64,000 nt of DNA, taken from positions 98,233-162,232 of the forward strand of contig CAJYYA010000012.1 in assembly GCA_913778905.1 (NCBI GenBank), read 5' to 3'. Positions 30,043-38,591 of this stretch are shown here, one piece after another. The notes under the pieces are model-generated. The model did no database searches, was not told the origin of the DNA, and saw nothing but the letters and a program-made list of their open reading frames with translations. A program made the translations under genes and the position numbers. This DNA is from an uncultured Naasia sp. (GTDB taxonomy: Bacteria; Actinomycetota; Actinomycetes; Actinomycetales; Microbacteriaceae). Position 1 is the first letter of the stretch. Each line of letters starts with the position of its first letter.

Positions 30043-30666
30043 TCAGGCCGGGACTGCGGTGGCGAAGACCACGACATTGTTGGCGTAGCGGTTCTCCGCG
30101 TCGTCGAACGGTCCGTTGCAGGTGATCAGTCGGAGTTCCGGTCCCACGGTCGGCCCGTAGACCTCGGCGGTGGGGAACTCCTTCTTCGAGACGTCGATCA
30201 TGCGATCCACCGCGAATGCGACGGTGGATCCGTCGGCTCGGTCGACTTCGATGCGGGCACCGGGTTGGAGGGTCTCGAGATCGACGAAGACGGCGACCTG
30301 ATCGAAGGTGTCGACATGGCCAGCGATGACCGCTGGTCCGATCGCGCCCGGACGAACCCCGTCGACATACCAGCCGGCATCCATCCACTCCTTCGGGGGA
30401 AGGAGCACTCCGGCGTCGTCCCGGCGCAGATCTTCGAGTGAGGCGTCGACGCCGATGTCGGGGATCCTGACGCGGACGGGCGGTGCGGCCGCGGCGGCGG
30501 ACGCCTGGGCGGCAGGTGCCTGCGGTCCGTCGGCTGCGAGTGCGGAAGCCGAGGACCCCACCGAAGCGGGTTCTTCCGCCGGCGTGACAGCTGTGCTGCA
30601 CCCCGCGAGGACGGTCGCCGTCAGCGCGGCCGCGAGAGCGGTCGGGAGCACACGGGAGCGGTTCAT
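30043..30666 (-). CDS. Class F sortase
   Basis: 207 aa. N-terminal signal ending in lipobox LAGC, so probably a lipoprotein, then an Ala-rich linker. The sortase core from about residue 65 has the catalytic His in VIAGHVDT, Cys in LRLITCNG and Arg in ENRYANNVVVF, all intact. It joins surface proteins bearing a sorting signal to the cell wall. The likely substrate, an LAHTG protein, is two genes upstream. Its ATG overlaps the GH8 stop (TAATG). Confidence 0.9.
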   Translation of the reverse strand: MNRSRVLPTALAAALTATVLAGCSTAVTPAEEPASVGSSASALAADGPQAPAAQASAAAAAPPVRVRIPDIGVDASLEDLRRDDAGVLLPPKEWMDAGWYVDGVRPGAIGPAVIAGHVDTFDQVAVFVDLETLQPGARIEVDRADGSTVAFAVDRMIDVSKKEFPTAEVYGPTVGPELRLITCNGPFDDAENRYANNVVVFATAVPA

Positions 30667-31880
30667 TATTCGCCTGCCTTCTGCGCGTCCGACCCCGGGG
30701 CCGTCGTGCCGTCGTCATTCGTCGCCTCGTCGGAGGGGAGGATCGCGCAGCCGCCCAGGTCGCTGCGGGTCAGCAGATTCGCCGCCAGGGCGGTCCACGC
30801 CGTGCCGTAGTAGGTGGGCTGCTCCTGCGAGAGGAGGTCGGCGGCGGCGAGGTCGCGGTCGGCGCCTTCGATATCACCGGTGCCGGCCACGGCTCCCGCG
30901 CGGGCGGCGAGAGCGAGTGGGTGGCGCTCCTCGTTCTCGGGACTCCCGCCGAGGTCGAGGACTGCACGTCCGTCGTCCTCGCGAAGCAGAGCGGGGGCGA
31001 GCCGTGCCGCGAGCGCGACGTCGGCCGGGTCGCATGACTCCGCGTAGCGCACCGGGAGTCGCGCCGCGTCGTACGAGTAACGCACGACCGTGTCGGCGTC
31101 GCTCGGCCCTCCCGACACGCTCACTGTTCCGTCACTGCCGACCCGCGCCCAGTCCGAGGGCAGCGGCGCGACGTCGAGGAGGGCCCCGGTGGTCGCGCGA
31201 GATCCTTCGGCGAGAGCGGCCCAACGGGGGTCGCCGGTCCGCTGCCCCAACACCGAGAAAGCGGCGGGCGAGGCGTAGGAGGGGTTGTAGACGGCGGGCT
31301 CCCCCGCCGCCCAGAGACCGGGCAGCAGAATCAGTCCGGAGGGCACCGGCGCGGTCATCCGCTCGATGAGGACGGTCGCGAGACGGTCGGCTTCGAGGCC
31401 CAGGTCCTCTCGCTGCCACTTGTCCGCGGCGAGCGCGAGCGCTCGCGCGGCGTCGAGGTCGGCGTCGGAGGCGGGCTCGTCGTCGACGATCCGTCCCCCT
31501 TCCCAACGCCACGCCAAGAGCGCGTCAGACCGCTGAAGGTTCTCGGCGGTCCACGTCCAGATCTCGTCGAATGCTGCTTCGTCATCGGCCGCAAGCGCGA
31601 CCAGGAGGCCGTACGCCTGCCCTTCGCTCACCGTGTCACCGCCCTGGTCGCGGCGGACGACGCGGCCGCCATCCACCCATTCGTCGAGGAACACTGCGGC
31701 GGCCGACGCGGCCGTTCGACGTTCGGGCTCGGCGTCTCCCGTTTGCGGCGTGATCGGAACGGAGGCGGGTCCGGTCTCACGGGGCGTGAGGGCTCCGGTC
31801 GCGGTCACGGCGATTCCGCCCACGACGAGAAGCGAGGCCGCCACGGCTACCGACACCCACGCCACCGTCCGACGCGTCAT
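30666..31880 (-). CDS. Glycoside hydrolase family 8 protein, membrane anchored
   Basis: 404 aa from ATG 31880, in a 4-bp overlap with the DUF4397 gene; the tracked longer start is rejected. One N-terminal membrane helix (VAWVSVAVAASLLVVGGIAV), then a GH8 (alpha/alpha)6 domain: VSEGQAYGLLVALAADD holds the expected general acid Glu, and EPASDADLDAARALALAADKW matches the family signature. GH8 includes BcsZ, the endoglucanase that accompanies cellulose synthases, which fits the processive glycosyltransferase in this operon. The linkage cleaved is not known. Confidence 0.82.
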   Translation of the reverse strand: MTRRTVAWVSVAVAASLLVVGGIAVTATGALTPRETGPASVPITPQTGDAEPERRTAASAAAVFLDEWVDGGRVVRRDQGGDTVSEGQAYGLLVALAADDEAAFDEIWTWTAENLQRSDALLAWRWEGGRIVDDEPASDADLDAARALALAADKWQREDLGLEADRLATVLIERMTAPVPSGLILLPGLWAAGEPAVYNPSYASPAAFSVLGQRTGDPRWAALAEGSRATTGALLDVAPLPSDWARVGSDGTVSVSGGPSDADTVVRYSYDAARLPVRYAESCDPADVALAARLAPALLREDDGRAVLDLGGSPENEERHPLALAARAGAVAGTGDIEGADRDLAAADLLSQEQPTYYGTAWTALAANLLTRSDLGGCAILPSDEATNDDGTTAPGSDAQKAGE

Positions 31881-32788
31881 CGGACAGCCTTGCCCCGGCG
31901 GCCGCGAGCCGTCGCCGTGACGACAAGTGTCACCGCGGCGAGGGCCATCAGGGTGCCGAGCGAAGCGGCCAGCGTCCATACGGGTGCTCCCTCGGTGCCG
32001 GTATGGGCGAGTGCTCCCCCACCGGTCTCGACGCCGCCGATGGGCGCCATGCCGACCGAGGCACTGTCGACGACCGGCTTGATGGTGAGTGCACCGTTGG
32101 GCTCATCGAGGACGAAAAGGGTCGAGACACTCCCCGCCGCGAGGTCGATGGACGCGGAGGAGTTCTGGGCTGCGTTCGTGCCGCTCACGTCGAGGTCCCA
32201 CGGGCCGGATGCCACCTGGGCGTACCCGGTGGCGGATCCCGCCGCAGCCTTGTCGGCGATGGCGATACCGGTCGTCGTCGCGACGTCGACCTCTGACGCG
32301 GTGGTCGAGGCCTGGATCAGCCGGACCCGCGCATCACCGTCGGCCGGTGCCGTGAGGTCGTCCGCGAAGACCTTCGTCTGCAGGTCGGCGTTCAGACCGA
32401 AGGCTGCGAGGGTCGAGGCGTTGCCGGCCGCGACATCGACGGTCGCAGTGATCGCAGGAGTGGTGCCGTCGGGGCTTCCCGCGCCAACCATCGAGACCGT
32501 GTACGTGCCGACGGGCAGGGACATGTAGTCGGAGACGACTCCGTAACCGATGTCGGACAGCCGGTAGAGGGACTCACCGCCGGACACGGCCGTGAGCTCG
32601 ATGTCGACGGCTTTCGTGTCGGGTGAAAGGTGGGCGACGCGCACCCACCCGGTGTCGGCGGGCGCAGCCTGCGCCGCGGCGGGCACCGCGATACCCGCCG
32701 CGGCGATGAGGACGCCCGCGCCGAAGGCGGCGATGCGCGCGAGTCGAGAGCGGATCGCTGATCCGCGCGAGGAGGTGGAGGAGGTCAT
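31877..32788 (-). CDS. DUF4397 surface protein with LAxTG sorting signal
   Basis: 303 aa from ATG 32788 (AAAGG upstream), choosing the second of two close ATGs. Signal peptide with AQAAPADTG cleavage region; the body is DUF4397 (WVRVAHLSPDTKAVDIELT, VGTYTVSMVGAG), an extracellular beta-sandwich domain. The C-terminus has LAHTG at about residue 261, a hydrophobic helix and a basic tail RGRRGKAVR, a complete cell-wall sorting signal of the LAxTG type. It is likely anchored by a sortase, possibly the class F enzyme two genes downstream. Confidence 0.85.
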   Translation of the reverse strand: MTSSTSSRGSAIRSRLARIAAFGAGVLIAAAGIAVPAAAQAAPADTGWVRVAHLSPDTKAVDIELTAVSGGESLYRLSDIGYGVVSDYMSLPVGTYTVSMVGAGSPDGTTPAITATVDVAAGNASTLAAFGLNADLQTKVFADDLTAPADGDARVRLIQASTTASEVDVATTTGIAIADKAAAGSATGYAQVASGPWDLDVSGTNAAQNSSASIDLAAGSVSTLFVLDEPNGALTIKPVVDSASVGMAPIGGVETGGGALAHTGTEGAPVWTLAASLGTLMALAAVTLVVTATARGRRGKAVR

Positions 32789-32828
32789 GGGATTGCCTTT
32801 CATCAGGGGCTGAGCGGTGGGACTCGAA

Positions 32829-34811
32829 TCAGTCGAGGGGGTAGAGGAGCGTCAATCCGTCGTTGTCCGTCGACGACGAGCGGGGCTCGTAGCCGACCCC
32901 CAGTCGGGCGAATTCGTCGGCGAGCGCGTCGCCGACCGCACCCGTGGCGGGGACCCCGTCGACAGTGTCGATGACGACCTGTCGGCGGAGTGTGCCGTCC
33001 TCTCCATCGACGACAGGGAATGTCGACACGGAGAGTTCGTGCGAGGCCAGGATCCGGCCGAGGGCGACGACCAGGTCGGGATCGACGGTTCCGCCTCGGA
33101 GCGCGTCCGCACCGTCACCGGTGAAGCTCAACCGCGGGTTGGCCAGGAGCTGCGATCCCAACGAGAGGCGGGTGCCGGCCGCTGCGTCCGCCGCCTCGGC
33201 CGCAGCTTCCTGCCCCTCCGGTGCGACACGACGCACGTCGACCTGCTGGTCACCCGACCCGAATGAGGCGACGACCGTCGAGTTGTCGAGGGCCTGGCTC
33301 ACCTGGGGGAAGCCGTCCGGGAAGGTGCGCATGGAATCGGTCGTGATGACCCAGTCGATGTCGCGCCAGCCGTTGGGAAGCTGGGCTCGTACGTCGGAGT
33401 CCGTGTCGACCTTGTAGTACCAGACCACGTTCTCGCGAGGGAAGCCGGCCTGGACGAGGTCGACCCACATCGCGTCGTCGACGACCACGCGGTCCCCGCG
33501 GTCGATGTTCTGCTCGGCCCACACCTGCGCCTGGCGGAGTGGTGCATCGAGGTCGGCCAGCCACAGTCCACGAAGCTGGGTGAACCAGATCGGCCCGGCG
33601 ACGATCGCTCCGATGATCCCGACGGCAGCGCCGGCGAACCCGAGAGCACGGGTTGCCCCGCGCCGGCGCACCCGACGCACGGCGGCCTCGGCCGCCCAGG
33701 CCAGGAGGAGCGCGGCGAACGGCAGCAGCTGGATGACGAACGGGACGGGCGTGTAGCCGCCCGGTCGGAAGACGACGACCAGGAAGGCGAGGTACAGCAC
33801 CGCGAAGGGACGCACCCGCCGGGAGAAGAGGCCTGCGACACCCGCGACAGCACCGGCGACCAGGATCACGGGATCGAGCTGGAACCACTGTGTCAGCGTC
33901 TGGTTGAGGAGCGACCCGGCCTCGAACGCGGACCCGCTCGACTCGCGGGTCGCGAGCTGGAAAGCCACTCCCGTGGCGAGACTGACGCGGTCGGGGCCGG
34001 GAAGGAGTTCGCCCTTGACCGCGGCCAGCAGAAGGTAGGTGGTTCCCACGACGGTCAAGACCATGGCGGCGACCGACAGCGTGTATCGGCGGGTGGCGGG
34101 ATTGGAGTTCCGCCACATCACCCAGGCGAGCACCGGCAGAGCCAGGAGGAACGTCTCCTTCGTCAGTACGGCGATACCGAACGAGAGGGCGCTACCGGCG
34201 AATCCGAGGAGCTGACCCTTCCTGGTGAGGGCGAGGAGGAATGCACCGATCAGCCACGGCACCGCGACGTTGTCGAGGTAGACCGTGCGGTGGAACTGCA
34301 CGGCGAGCGGTGATACCGCGAACGCCAGCGCACCGAACGATGCGGCCAGGCGGGACAGTCCGATGCGGCGGGCGAGCAGCCAGATGAGGGCCGTCGCGAT
34401 GACCATGGCGACGAGCATGGCCTCGCGCATGGCGATCACCGCGATGTCGTAGCGCTCGAACGCGAAGGTCAGCTGGCCGTAGGCCGCCAGCTGGAGCCAG
34501 CCCAGAGGGGGGTGGTCGTACCAGTAGGTGTAGTGAGCGAGCTCGCCGAGCTTGAGCACCGACCAGGCCTGGGCCGTGTAGGTGCCTTCATCGTCGATGC
34601 GCTGCGGGGATCCGGCCATACCGACGCCCTGGACGAGACCGGCGATGAGCAGCACAGAACCGAGCCAGGCGAGGGAGCGACGGTGCACGTCGACGAAGCG
34701 ACGCACGGGATGGGCGGGACGCGTGTTCCTCTCTGCGGCGTGGCGCGCGGCCAGGGCACGCCCGGACGGAGTCGGGCCGGTGACGATCGGACGCTCGAGC
34801 ACTCGGCTCAT
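32829..34811 (-). CDS. GT39-type membrane glycosyltransferase
   Basis: 660 aa. A hydrophilic N-terminal leader of about 45 residues, then about ten or more helices. The first extracellular loop carries RIDDEGTYTAQAW, the acidic motif of the ArnT/PMT superfamily, and HTYWYDHPPLGW follows the usual pattern (here HYTYWYDHPPLGW). A soluble tail of about 150 residues ends the protein. It probably uses a polyprenyl-phosphate sugar, such as the product of the DPM-like enzyme in this cluster, to glycosylate an exported acceptor. Overlaps the GT2 gene by 4 bp. Confidence 0.85.
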   Translation of the reverse strand: MSRVLERPIVTGPTPSGRALAARHAAERNTRPAHPVRRFVDVHRRSLAWLGSVLLIAGLVQGVGMAGSPQRIDDEGTYTAQAWSVLKLGELAHYTYWYDHPPLGWLQLAAYGQLTFAFERYDIAVIAMREAMLVAMVIATALIWLLARRIGLSRLAASFGALAFAVSPLAVQFHRTVYLDNVAVPWLIGAFLLALTRKGQLLGFAGSALSFGIAVLTKETFLLALPVLAWVMWRNSNPATRRYTLSVAAMVLTVVGTTYLLLAAVKGELLPGPDRVSLATGVAFQLATRESSGSAFEAGSLLNQTLTQWFQLDPVILVAGAVAGVAGLFSRRVRPFAVLYLAFLVVVFRPGGYTPVPFVIQLLPFAALLLAWAAEAAVRRVRRRGATRALGFAGAAVGIIGAIVAGPIWFTQLRGLWLADLDAPLRQAQVWAEQNIDRGDRVVVDDAMWVDLVQAGFPRENVVWYYKVDTDSDVRAQLPNGWRDIDWVITTDSMRTFPDGFPQVSQALDNSTVVASFGSGDQQVDVRRVAPEGQEAAAEAADAAAGTRLSLGSQLLANPRLSFTGDGADALRGGTVDPDLVVALGRILASHELSVSTFPVVDGEDGTLRRQVVIDTVDGVPATGAVGDALADEFARLGVGYEPRSSSTDNDGLTLLYPLD

Positions 34812-36307
34812 CGGGCACCTCCGGAGACGAGGACGGGCAGGTCGGCGCTGTCGGGCTCCGACGTAGCAGAGACCGAGGCGGCGGGGGTCGCGTCACGGTG
34901 CAGGTTGGAGTGCTCCGTCTTCTCCCACGAGTTGATTCCGCGGATCTGCCGAACGACGGAGCGCACCGATGCCAGAGCGAGGAACACCTGGTACGGGAAG
35001 GTCCCGAGTACGAGACGGACGTAGTCGCGCGCTCGTGGCTTGATCGAATAAACCCGCCCGAACTCGCCGAGACCTGCGATCTCGACGGCGATGGTGACCA
35101 GCGTCGGCGCCAGCGGCAGGAAGCTCAGCAGGGCGATCGGGGTGGGCACCTTGATGAACAGGATGAGGACGATCGAGAGCGGGATGACGAGACCGGTCGC
35201 CGCCTGCAGGAAAGGCATGGCGAGCAGGTAGCGTGCGAAGAGGCGCTGACGGAGCGTCGGCAGCTTCCGCCACTCGCCCTTGCGGAGAACCTGGAGGAAG
35301 CCCTGGTTCCAGCGGGTGCGCTGCTTGTAGAGAGACTTGAGGGTTCCGGGGGTCTCTTCACGGGTGGCGACCTCGGGGCTGTAGGCCACGACGATCTTCG
35401 CTCCGGCGCTCGAGAAGCGGACGCCCAGCTCGCAGTCCTCAGCGAGGCAGTTCTCGTCCCATCCGTCGGACCAGTCGAGCCATTCGCGCTTCGCGAAGAC
35501 GGTGTTGCCACCGAGCGGGATGAAGCCTGTCTCGGCTTGGAAGTGCAGGCGCGAGCGGAACCAGAAGTAGTACTCGAGCACGTTGCGCAACGACCACCAG
35601 CTGGAGCGGAAGTTCATCAGCTGGACCCCGCCCTGCACGACATCCGCACCGGTGTCGGCGAATTTGGTGTCGACCAGGGACAGCAGACGCGGATGGACCT
35701 CGTCCTCGGCGTCGAATACGCCGACGACATCGCCGCGGGAGACTTTCAACGCGCGATTCAACGCCTTCGGCTTGTTCTTCGGCACACTGTCGTCGACGAC
35801 GACCTTGATGAGGTGCGGGTGGCGTGCCGCAGCGGCTCGGGCCACCGCCTCGGTGCCGGGGTCGTCGTGACCGACGATGGCGATGATCTCGAAGTCGGGG
35901 TGGTCCTGCTGCGCGAGTGTGTCGAGGGTCTGCCCCATGACCTCTTCCTCATGCCGGCCGGGCACGAGAAGCGTGAAGGACAGGTGGGCGGGCTTCGATT
36001 CGGCCGCGAAGGCGGTTCGGGACAGGTGACCGTCGGAGCGCCAGGCGTGGAGCATCCACCACAGCGTCGTCACAGCGATGGCCGTGAGCGCGAGCGACAG
36101 GAGGACGAGGCTCGAGTAGCCGACCCATTCGAGAGGCGTCCAGCTGGGGAGAGCGAAGCCCGTATCGGTCGGGACGACCACCGCAGGCGCCTGTTGCGCG
36201 GGTGATTGCTCGGGCTGGGGTGTCAGGACGGGTCCCGGTTCACCGGGCGCGGGGACGGTGGCGAAGACCGGGGGGAGGGAGCCGATGAGTGCGATGAGGG
36301 TGTTCAC
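34808..36307 (-). CDS. Processive family 2 glycosyltransferase (cellulose/hyaluronan-synthase-like)
   Basis: 499 aa. A Pro-rich exported-looking N-terminus, one helix near residues 60-85, a GT2 catalytic domain and several C-terminal helices. GVFDAEDEVHP is the DxD site, AEDCELGVRF the catalytic ED region and KQRTRWNQG the QxxRW product-binding motif of processive synthases. No PilZ domain is visible. It likely makes and extrudes a beta-linked polysaccharide, which the GH8 enzyme would trim. Overlaps both neighbours by 4 bp. Confidence 0.85.
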   Translation of the reverse strand: MNTLIALIGSLPPVFATVPAPGEPGPVLTPQPEQSPAQQAPAVVVPTDTGFALPSWTPLEWVGYSSLVLLSLALTAIAVTTLWWMLHAWRSDGHLSRTAFAAESKPAHLSFTLLVPGRHEEEVMGQTLDTLAQQDHPDFEIIAIVGHDDPGTEAVARAAAARHPHLIKVVVDDSVPKNKPKALNRALKVSRGDVVGVFDAEDEVHPRLLSLVDTKFADTGADVVQGGVQLMNFRSSWWSLRNVLEYYFWFRSRLHFQAETGFIPLGGNTVFAKREWLDWSDGWDENCLAEDCELGVRFSSAGAKIVVAYSPEVATREETPGTLKSLYKQRTRWNQGFLQVLRKGEWRKLPTLRQRLFARYLLAMPFLQAATGLVIPLSIVLILFIKVPTPIALLSFLPLAPTLVTIAVEIAGLGEFGRVYSIKPRARDYVRLVLGTFPYQVFLALASVRSVVRQIRGINSWEKTEHSNLHRDATPAASVSATSEPDSADLPVLVSGGAR

Positions 36308-36894
36308 GCGGAGACCTTCGAGGGGAGGAGGGACGGGTTATGGGGGGAGGTGCCGGTCGCGTTCGACGCGGACGAGGCGTCTCCCTCTATCGACGGGGGT
36401 TGCGCGACCGCCGGGGTGGGCCGGGTCGTCGAGGAGGGGCGGAAGACGACATGGCGATAGGCGACGTAACGGACCACGGTGCCGAGGGCGAGTCCGATGA
36501 CATTGCCGGAGATGTTGTCGGCGAGGGCGCTCGTGAAGCCGAGCACGTAGTGCGATACGACCAAGCAGAGCGCGGAAGCGCCCAGGCCCAGCAGGTTCGC
36601 TGCCGCGAACAACCCCGCCTCCTGCAGGAGAGGCCGTGTGCGTGCGTCGCGGAAGGTGAGCAGGCGGTTGCCCATCCAGGCCACCACCGTCGCCACCACG
36701 ACCGAGATCACCTTGGCGCCGATCGGCTTGTCGTCGAGCAGGGTGAGCCGCAGCAGGTTGTAGACGCCGACGTCGACGACGAAGGCGATGAGCCCGACCA
36801 GCGCGAAAGAACCGGTTCGGGTGAGAGAAGAGCGAATGGATGCCGCCGCGCCGTCGGGGAGGATCCTCATCAGGGGGGATTTGAGGATTGTCAC
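36304..36894 (-). CDS. GtrA-family membrane protein
   Basis: 196 aa with four helices: FALVGLIAFVVDVGVYNLL, VISVVVATVVAWMGNRLLTF, the third around AANLLGLGASALCLVV, and VIGLALGTVVRYVAYRHVVF. The NRLLTF motif and spacing are typical of GtrA/DPMS-like proteins proposed to flip polyprenyl-linked sugars. Start GTG 36894 has no clear RBS; ATG 36870 is possible. First gene of the surface cluster. The hydrophilic tail of about 40 residues is not conserved in the family. Confidence 0.8.
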   Translation of the reverse strand: MTILKSPLMRILPDGAAASIRSSLTRTGSFALVGLIAFVVDVGVYNLLRLTLLDDKPIGAKVISVVVATVVAWMGNRLLTFRDARTRPLLQEAGLFAAANLLGLGASALCLVVSHYVLGFTSALADNISGNVIGLALGTVVRYVAYRHVVFRPSSTTRPTPAVAQPPSIEGDASSASNATGTSPHNPSLLPSKVSA

Positions 36895-37205
36895 GGGCGA
36901 GGATTCGAAGGCATCGAGTCCCCCGATGGGGGGACACAGGGTTTACGGAGGTTCCCGACAACCGCTGTTTACATGACCTCCGCGCTGATCCACGGCGTGT
37001 CGCCCGCAGGGGCGCGGATCGAACGGCATCGGCCCGGAACCGCTCGACGGTGGCTCTCTCCCGTTGCGCCGCAGCCCCTTTCTCCACCGAGCCCCAGCCT
37101 TCTTTCCGGGTGCACACCGCAACACCTCAGGTGGCGCTCAGGAGCCGGCGAGGAAGCCTCGCGTAGCTTCGATTCGCGTCTCACTTCGGCGCCGAAGGAG
37201 ATCGT
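36895..37205. promoter_or_regulatory. Divergent control region of the surface cluster and the hydrolase operon
   Basis: 311 bp without a gene between two divergent starts. It contains a 7-bp stem with a 4-base loop at 36918-36935 (GTCCCCC/GGGGGAC) just upstream of gtrA and two copies of GTTTAC (about 36939 and 36968). Promoters for both directions must lie here, but I cannot place -10/-35 boxes with confidence. Confidence 0.4.
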
Positions 37206-38591
37206 GTGACCAGCTTCATTCCCGAAAACCCTGTGCCGATCGAGGCGCGCCCCACCGTCTTCTGCCTTCACGCGCTCGGGTCGAGCGCGCGAGAGTTCGA
37301 TGGGATCGCCGCACGGCTCGCCGACGACGTCGACGTCGTCGGCCTCGACCTCCCGGGCTTCGGCGACCTGTCCGCCGCGGACGGCGTCACGGTCGATGAG
37401 ATGGTCGCGTACGTCGTCCGCAGAATCCGCTCTCACGGCGCCACCCGGTGGATGATCCTCGGCCACAGCATGGGCGGCAAGATCGCGTCCATCGTCGCGT
37501 CTCGGGTGCTGAGCGGAGATGCTCCGCTCTTCGGACTCGCCGGGGTCGTCCTCCTCGCCGGCTCCCCGCCGGTGCCCGAGCCCATGGACGAGGAGCGCCG
37601 TGAGCAGATGCTCGCCTGGACCGATGAAGGCGGCCTGGACGATGACGCGGCACGCGAGTTCGTCGACGCGAACACCGGATCCCCGCTTCCCGACGACGAG
37701 CTGCGGGCCGCTCTCACCGATCTCCGCCGCACCTCTCGTGAGGCCTGGCGCGCCTGGCTTCAGCGCGGGAGCCGCGAGGACTGGTCCGAGCAGGTGGGTA
37801 CCCTCGACGTCCCGGTCCTCATCGTGAGCGGCGGCGCCGACGGCGACCTCGGTCCCGAGAACCAACAGCGACTCAACGGGGCCGTCTACACCCGTCCCCG
37901 CTTCCTCACCCTCGACGGTGCCGGGCATCTCCTCCCGCTCGAGAGGACCGATGAGGTCGCCGAGGCTATTCGAGCCTTCTGGTTCGGCGAGGCAGGACGC
38001 TCTCCTGTCATCCCCACCGATTGGTCGCGGCTCGTCGCGTCGCCGCGCGTCCAGCCCCGCACCCGCGGCATCCTCGCCCGTCGCGCCCTCGCCGACAACC
38101 CGCGCTACAAGCCTCGTGTACTCAGCGCCCGCCACATCATCACCCTCCGAGCGGTCGCCGCGCGGGTCGTGCCGCAGCAAGGCGTACCGATCGACCTGGC
38201 GACGCGCATCGACGGGGAACTCGCCGACGGGAAGGGCGACGGCTGGCGCAGCAAGGAGCTCCCATCCGACATCGAGGCGTACCTGATCGCCCTCGACGCG
38301 CTGGACGGCCTCGAGAACCTGGCCGATGCCGAGCAGGACGACGTGCTGGCTTCTCTGGCCGCCGACGACGGTCCGGGGCTCGGCTCGATGACTCAAGCCG
38401 CCGCGAACGCGTGGTTCGAGGACGTCCGGGCTGCGCTGGTCCGCACATGGCTCGCCCACCCCGCCACCATGGCACGCATCGGATTCGACGGCTTCGCGAA
38501 CGGCTCGTCCGGCCGCGACCTGTTCGGGTATCAACTGCTCGCCGCGGGCGAGCGCGAGGCGTGGGAGCCCACGCTCAAGGAGTCGAAGTGA
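37206..38591 (+). CDS. Alpha/beta hydrolase fused to gluconate dehydrogenase subunit 3-like domain
   Basis: 461 aa with GTG start. Residues 1-262 are an alpha/beta hydrolase: GHSMGGK is the nucleophile elbow and DGAGHLLPLE holds the His. Residues about 290-455 (LSARHIITLRAVAARVVPQ, IDLATRIDGEL, FEDVRAALVRTWLAHP) resemble the small subunit of flavin gluconate dehydrogenases. No TAT signal is present, unlike the usual subunit 3. The next gene is a GMC flavoprotein coupled by a 4-bp overlap, so the two should form a cytoplasmic dehydrogenase complex with a built-in hydrolase. Confidence 0.8.
   Translation: MTSFIPENPVPIEARPTVFCLHALGSSAREFDGIAARLADDVDVVGLDLPGFGDLSAADGVTVDEMVAYVVRRIRSHGATRWMILGHSMGGKIASIVASRVLSGDAPLFGLAGVVLLAGSPPVPEPMDEERREQMLAWTDEGGLDDDAAREFVDANTGSPLPDDELRAALTDLRRTSREAWRAWLQRGSREDWSEQVGTLDVPVLIVSGGADGDLGPENQQRLNGAVYTRPRFLTLDGAGHLLPLERTDEVAEAIRAFWFGEAGRSPVIPTDWSRLVASPRVQPRTRGILARRALADNPRYKPRVLSARHIITLRAVAARVVPQQGVPIDLATRIDGELADGKGDGWRSKELPSDIEAYLIALDALDGLENLADAEQDDVLASLAADDGPGLGSMTQAAANAWFEDVRAALVRTWLAHPATMARIGFDGFANGSSGRDLFGYQLLAAGEREAWEPTLKESK

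Noticed and set aside
38021-38587. N-terminal 190 residues of the tracked 703-aa ORF before the GMC gene
   Set aside because: Out-of-frame reading of the hydrolase fusion; GTG 38588 has AAGGAG and a GTGA overlap.
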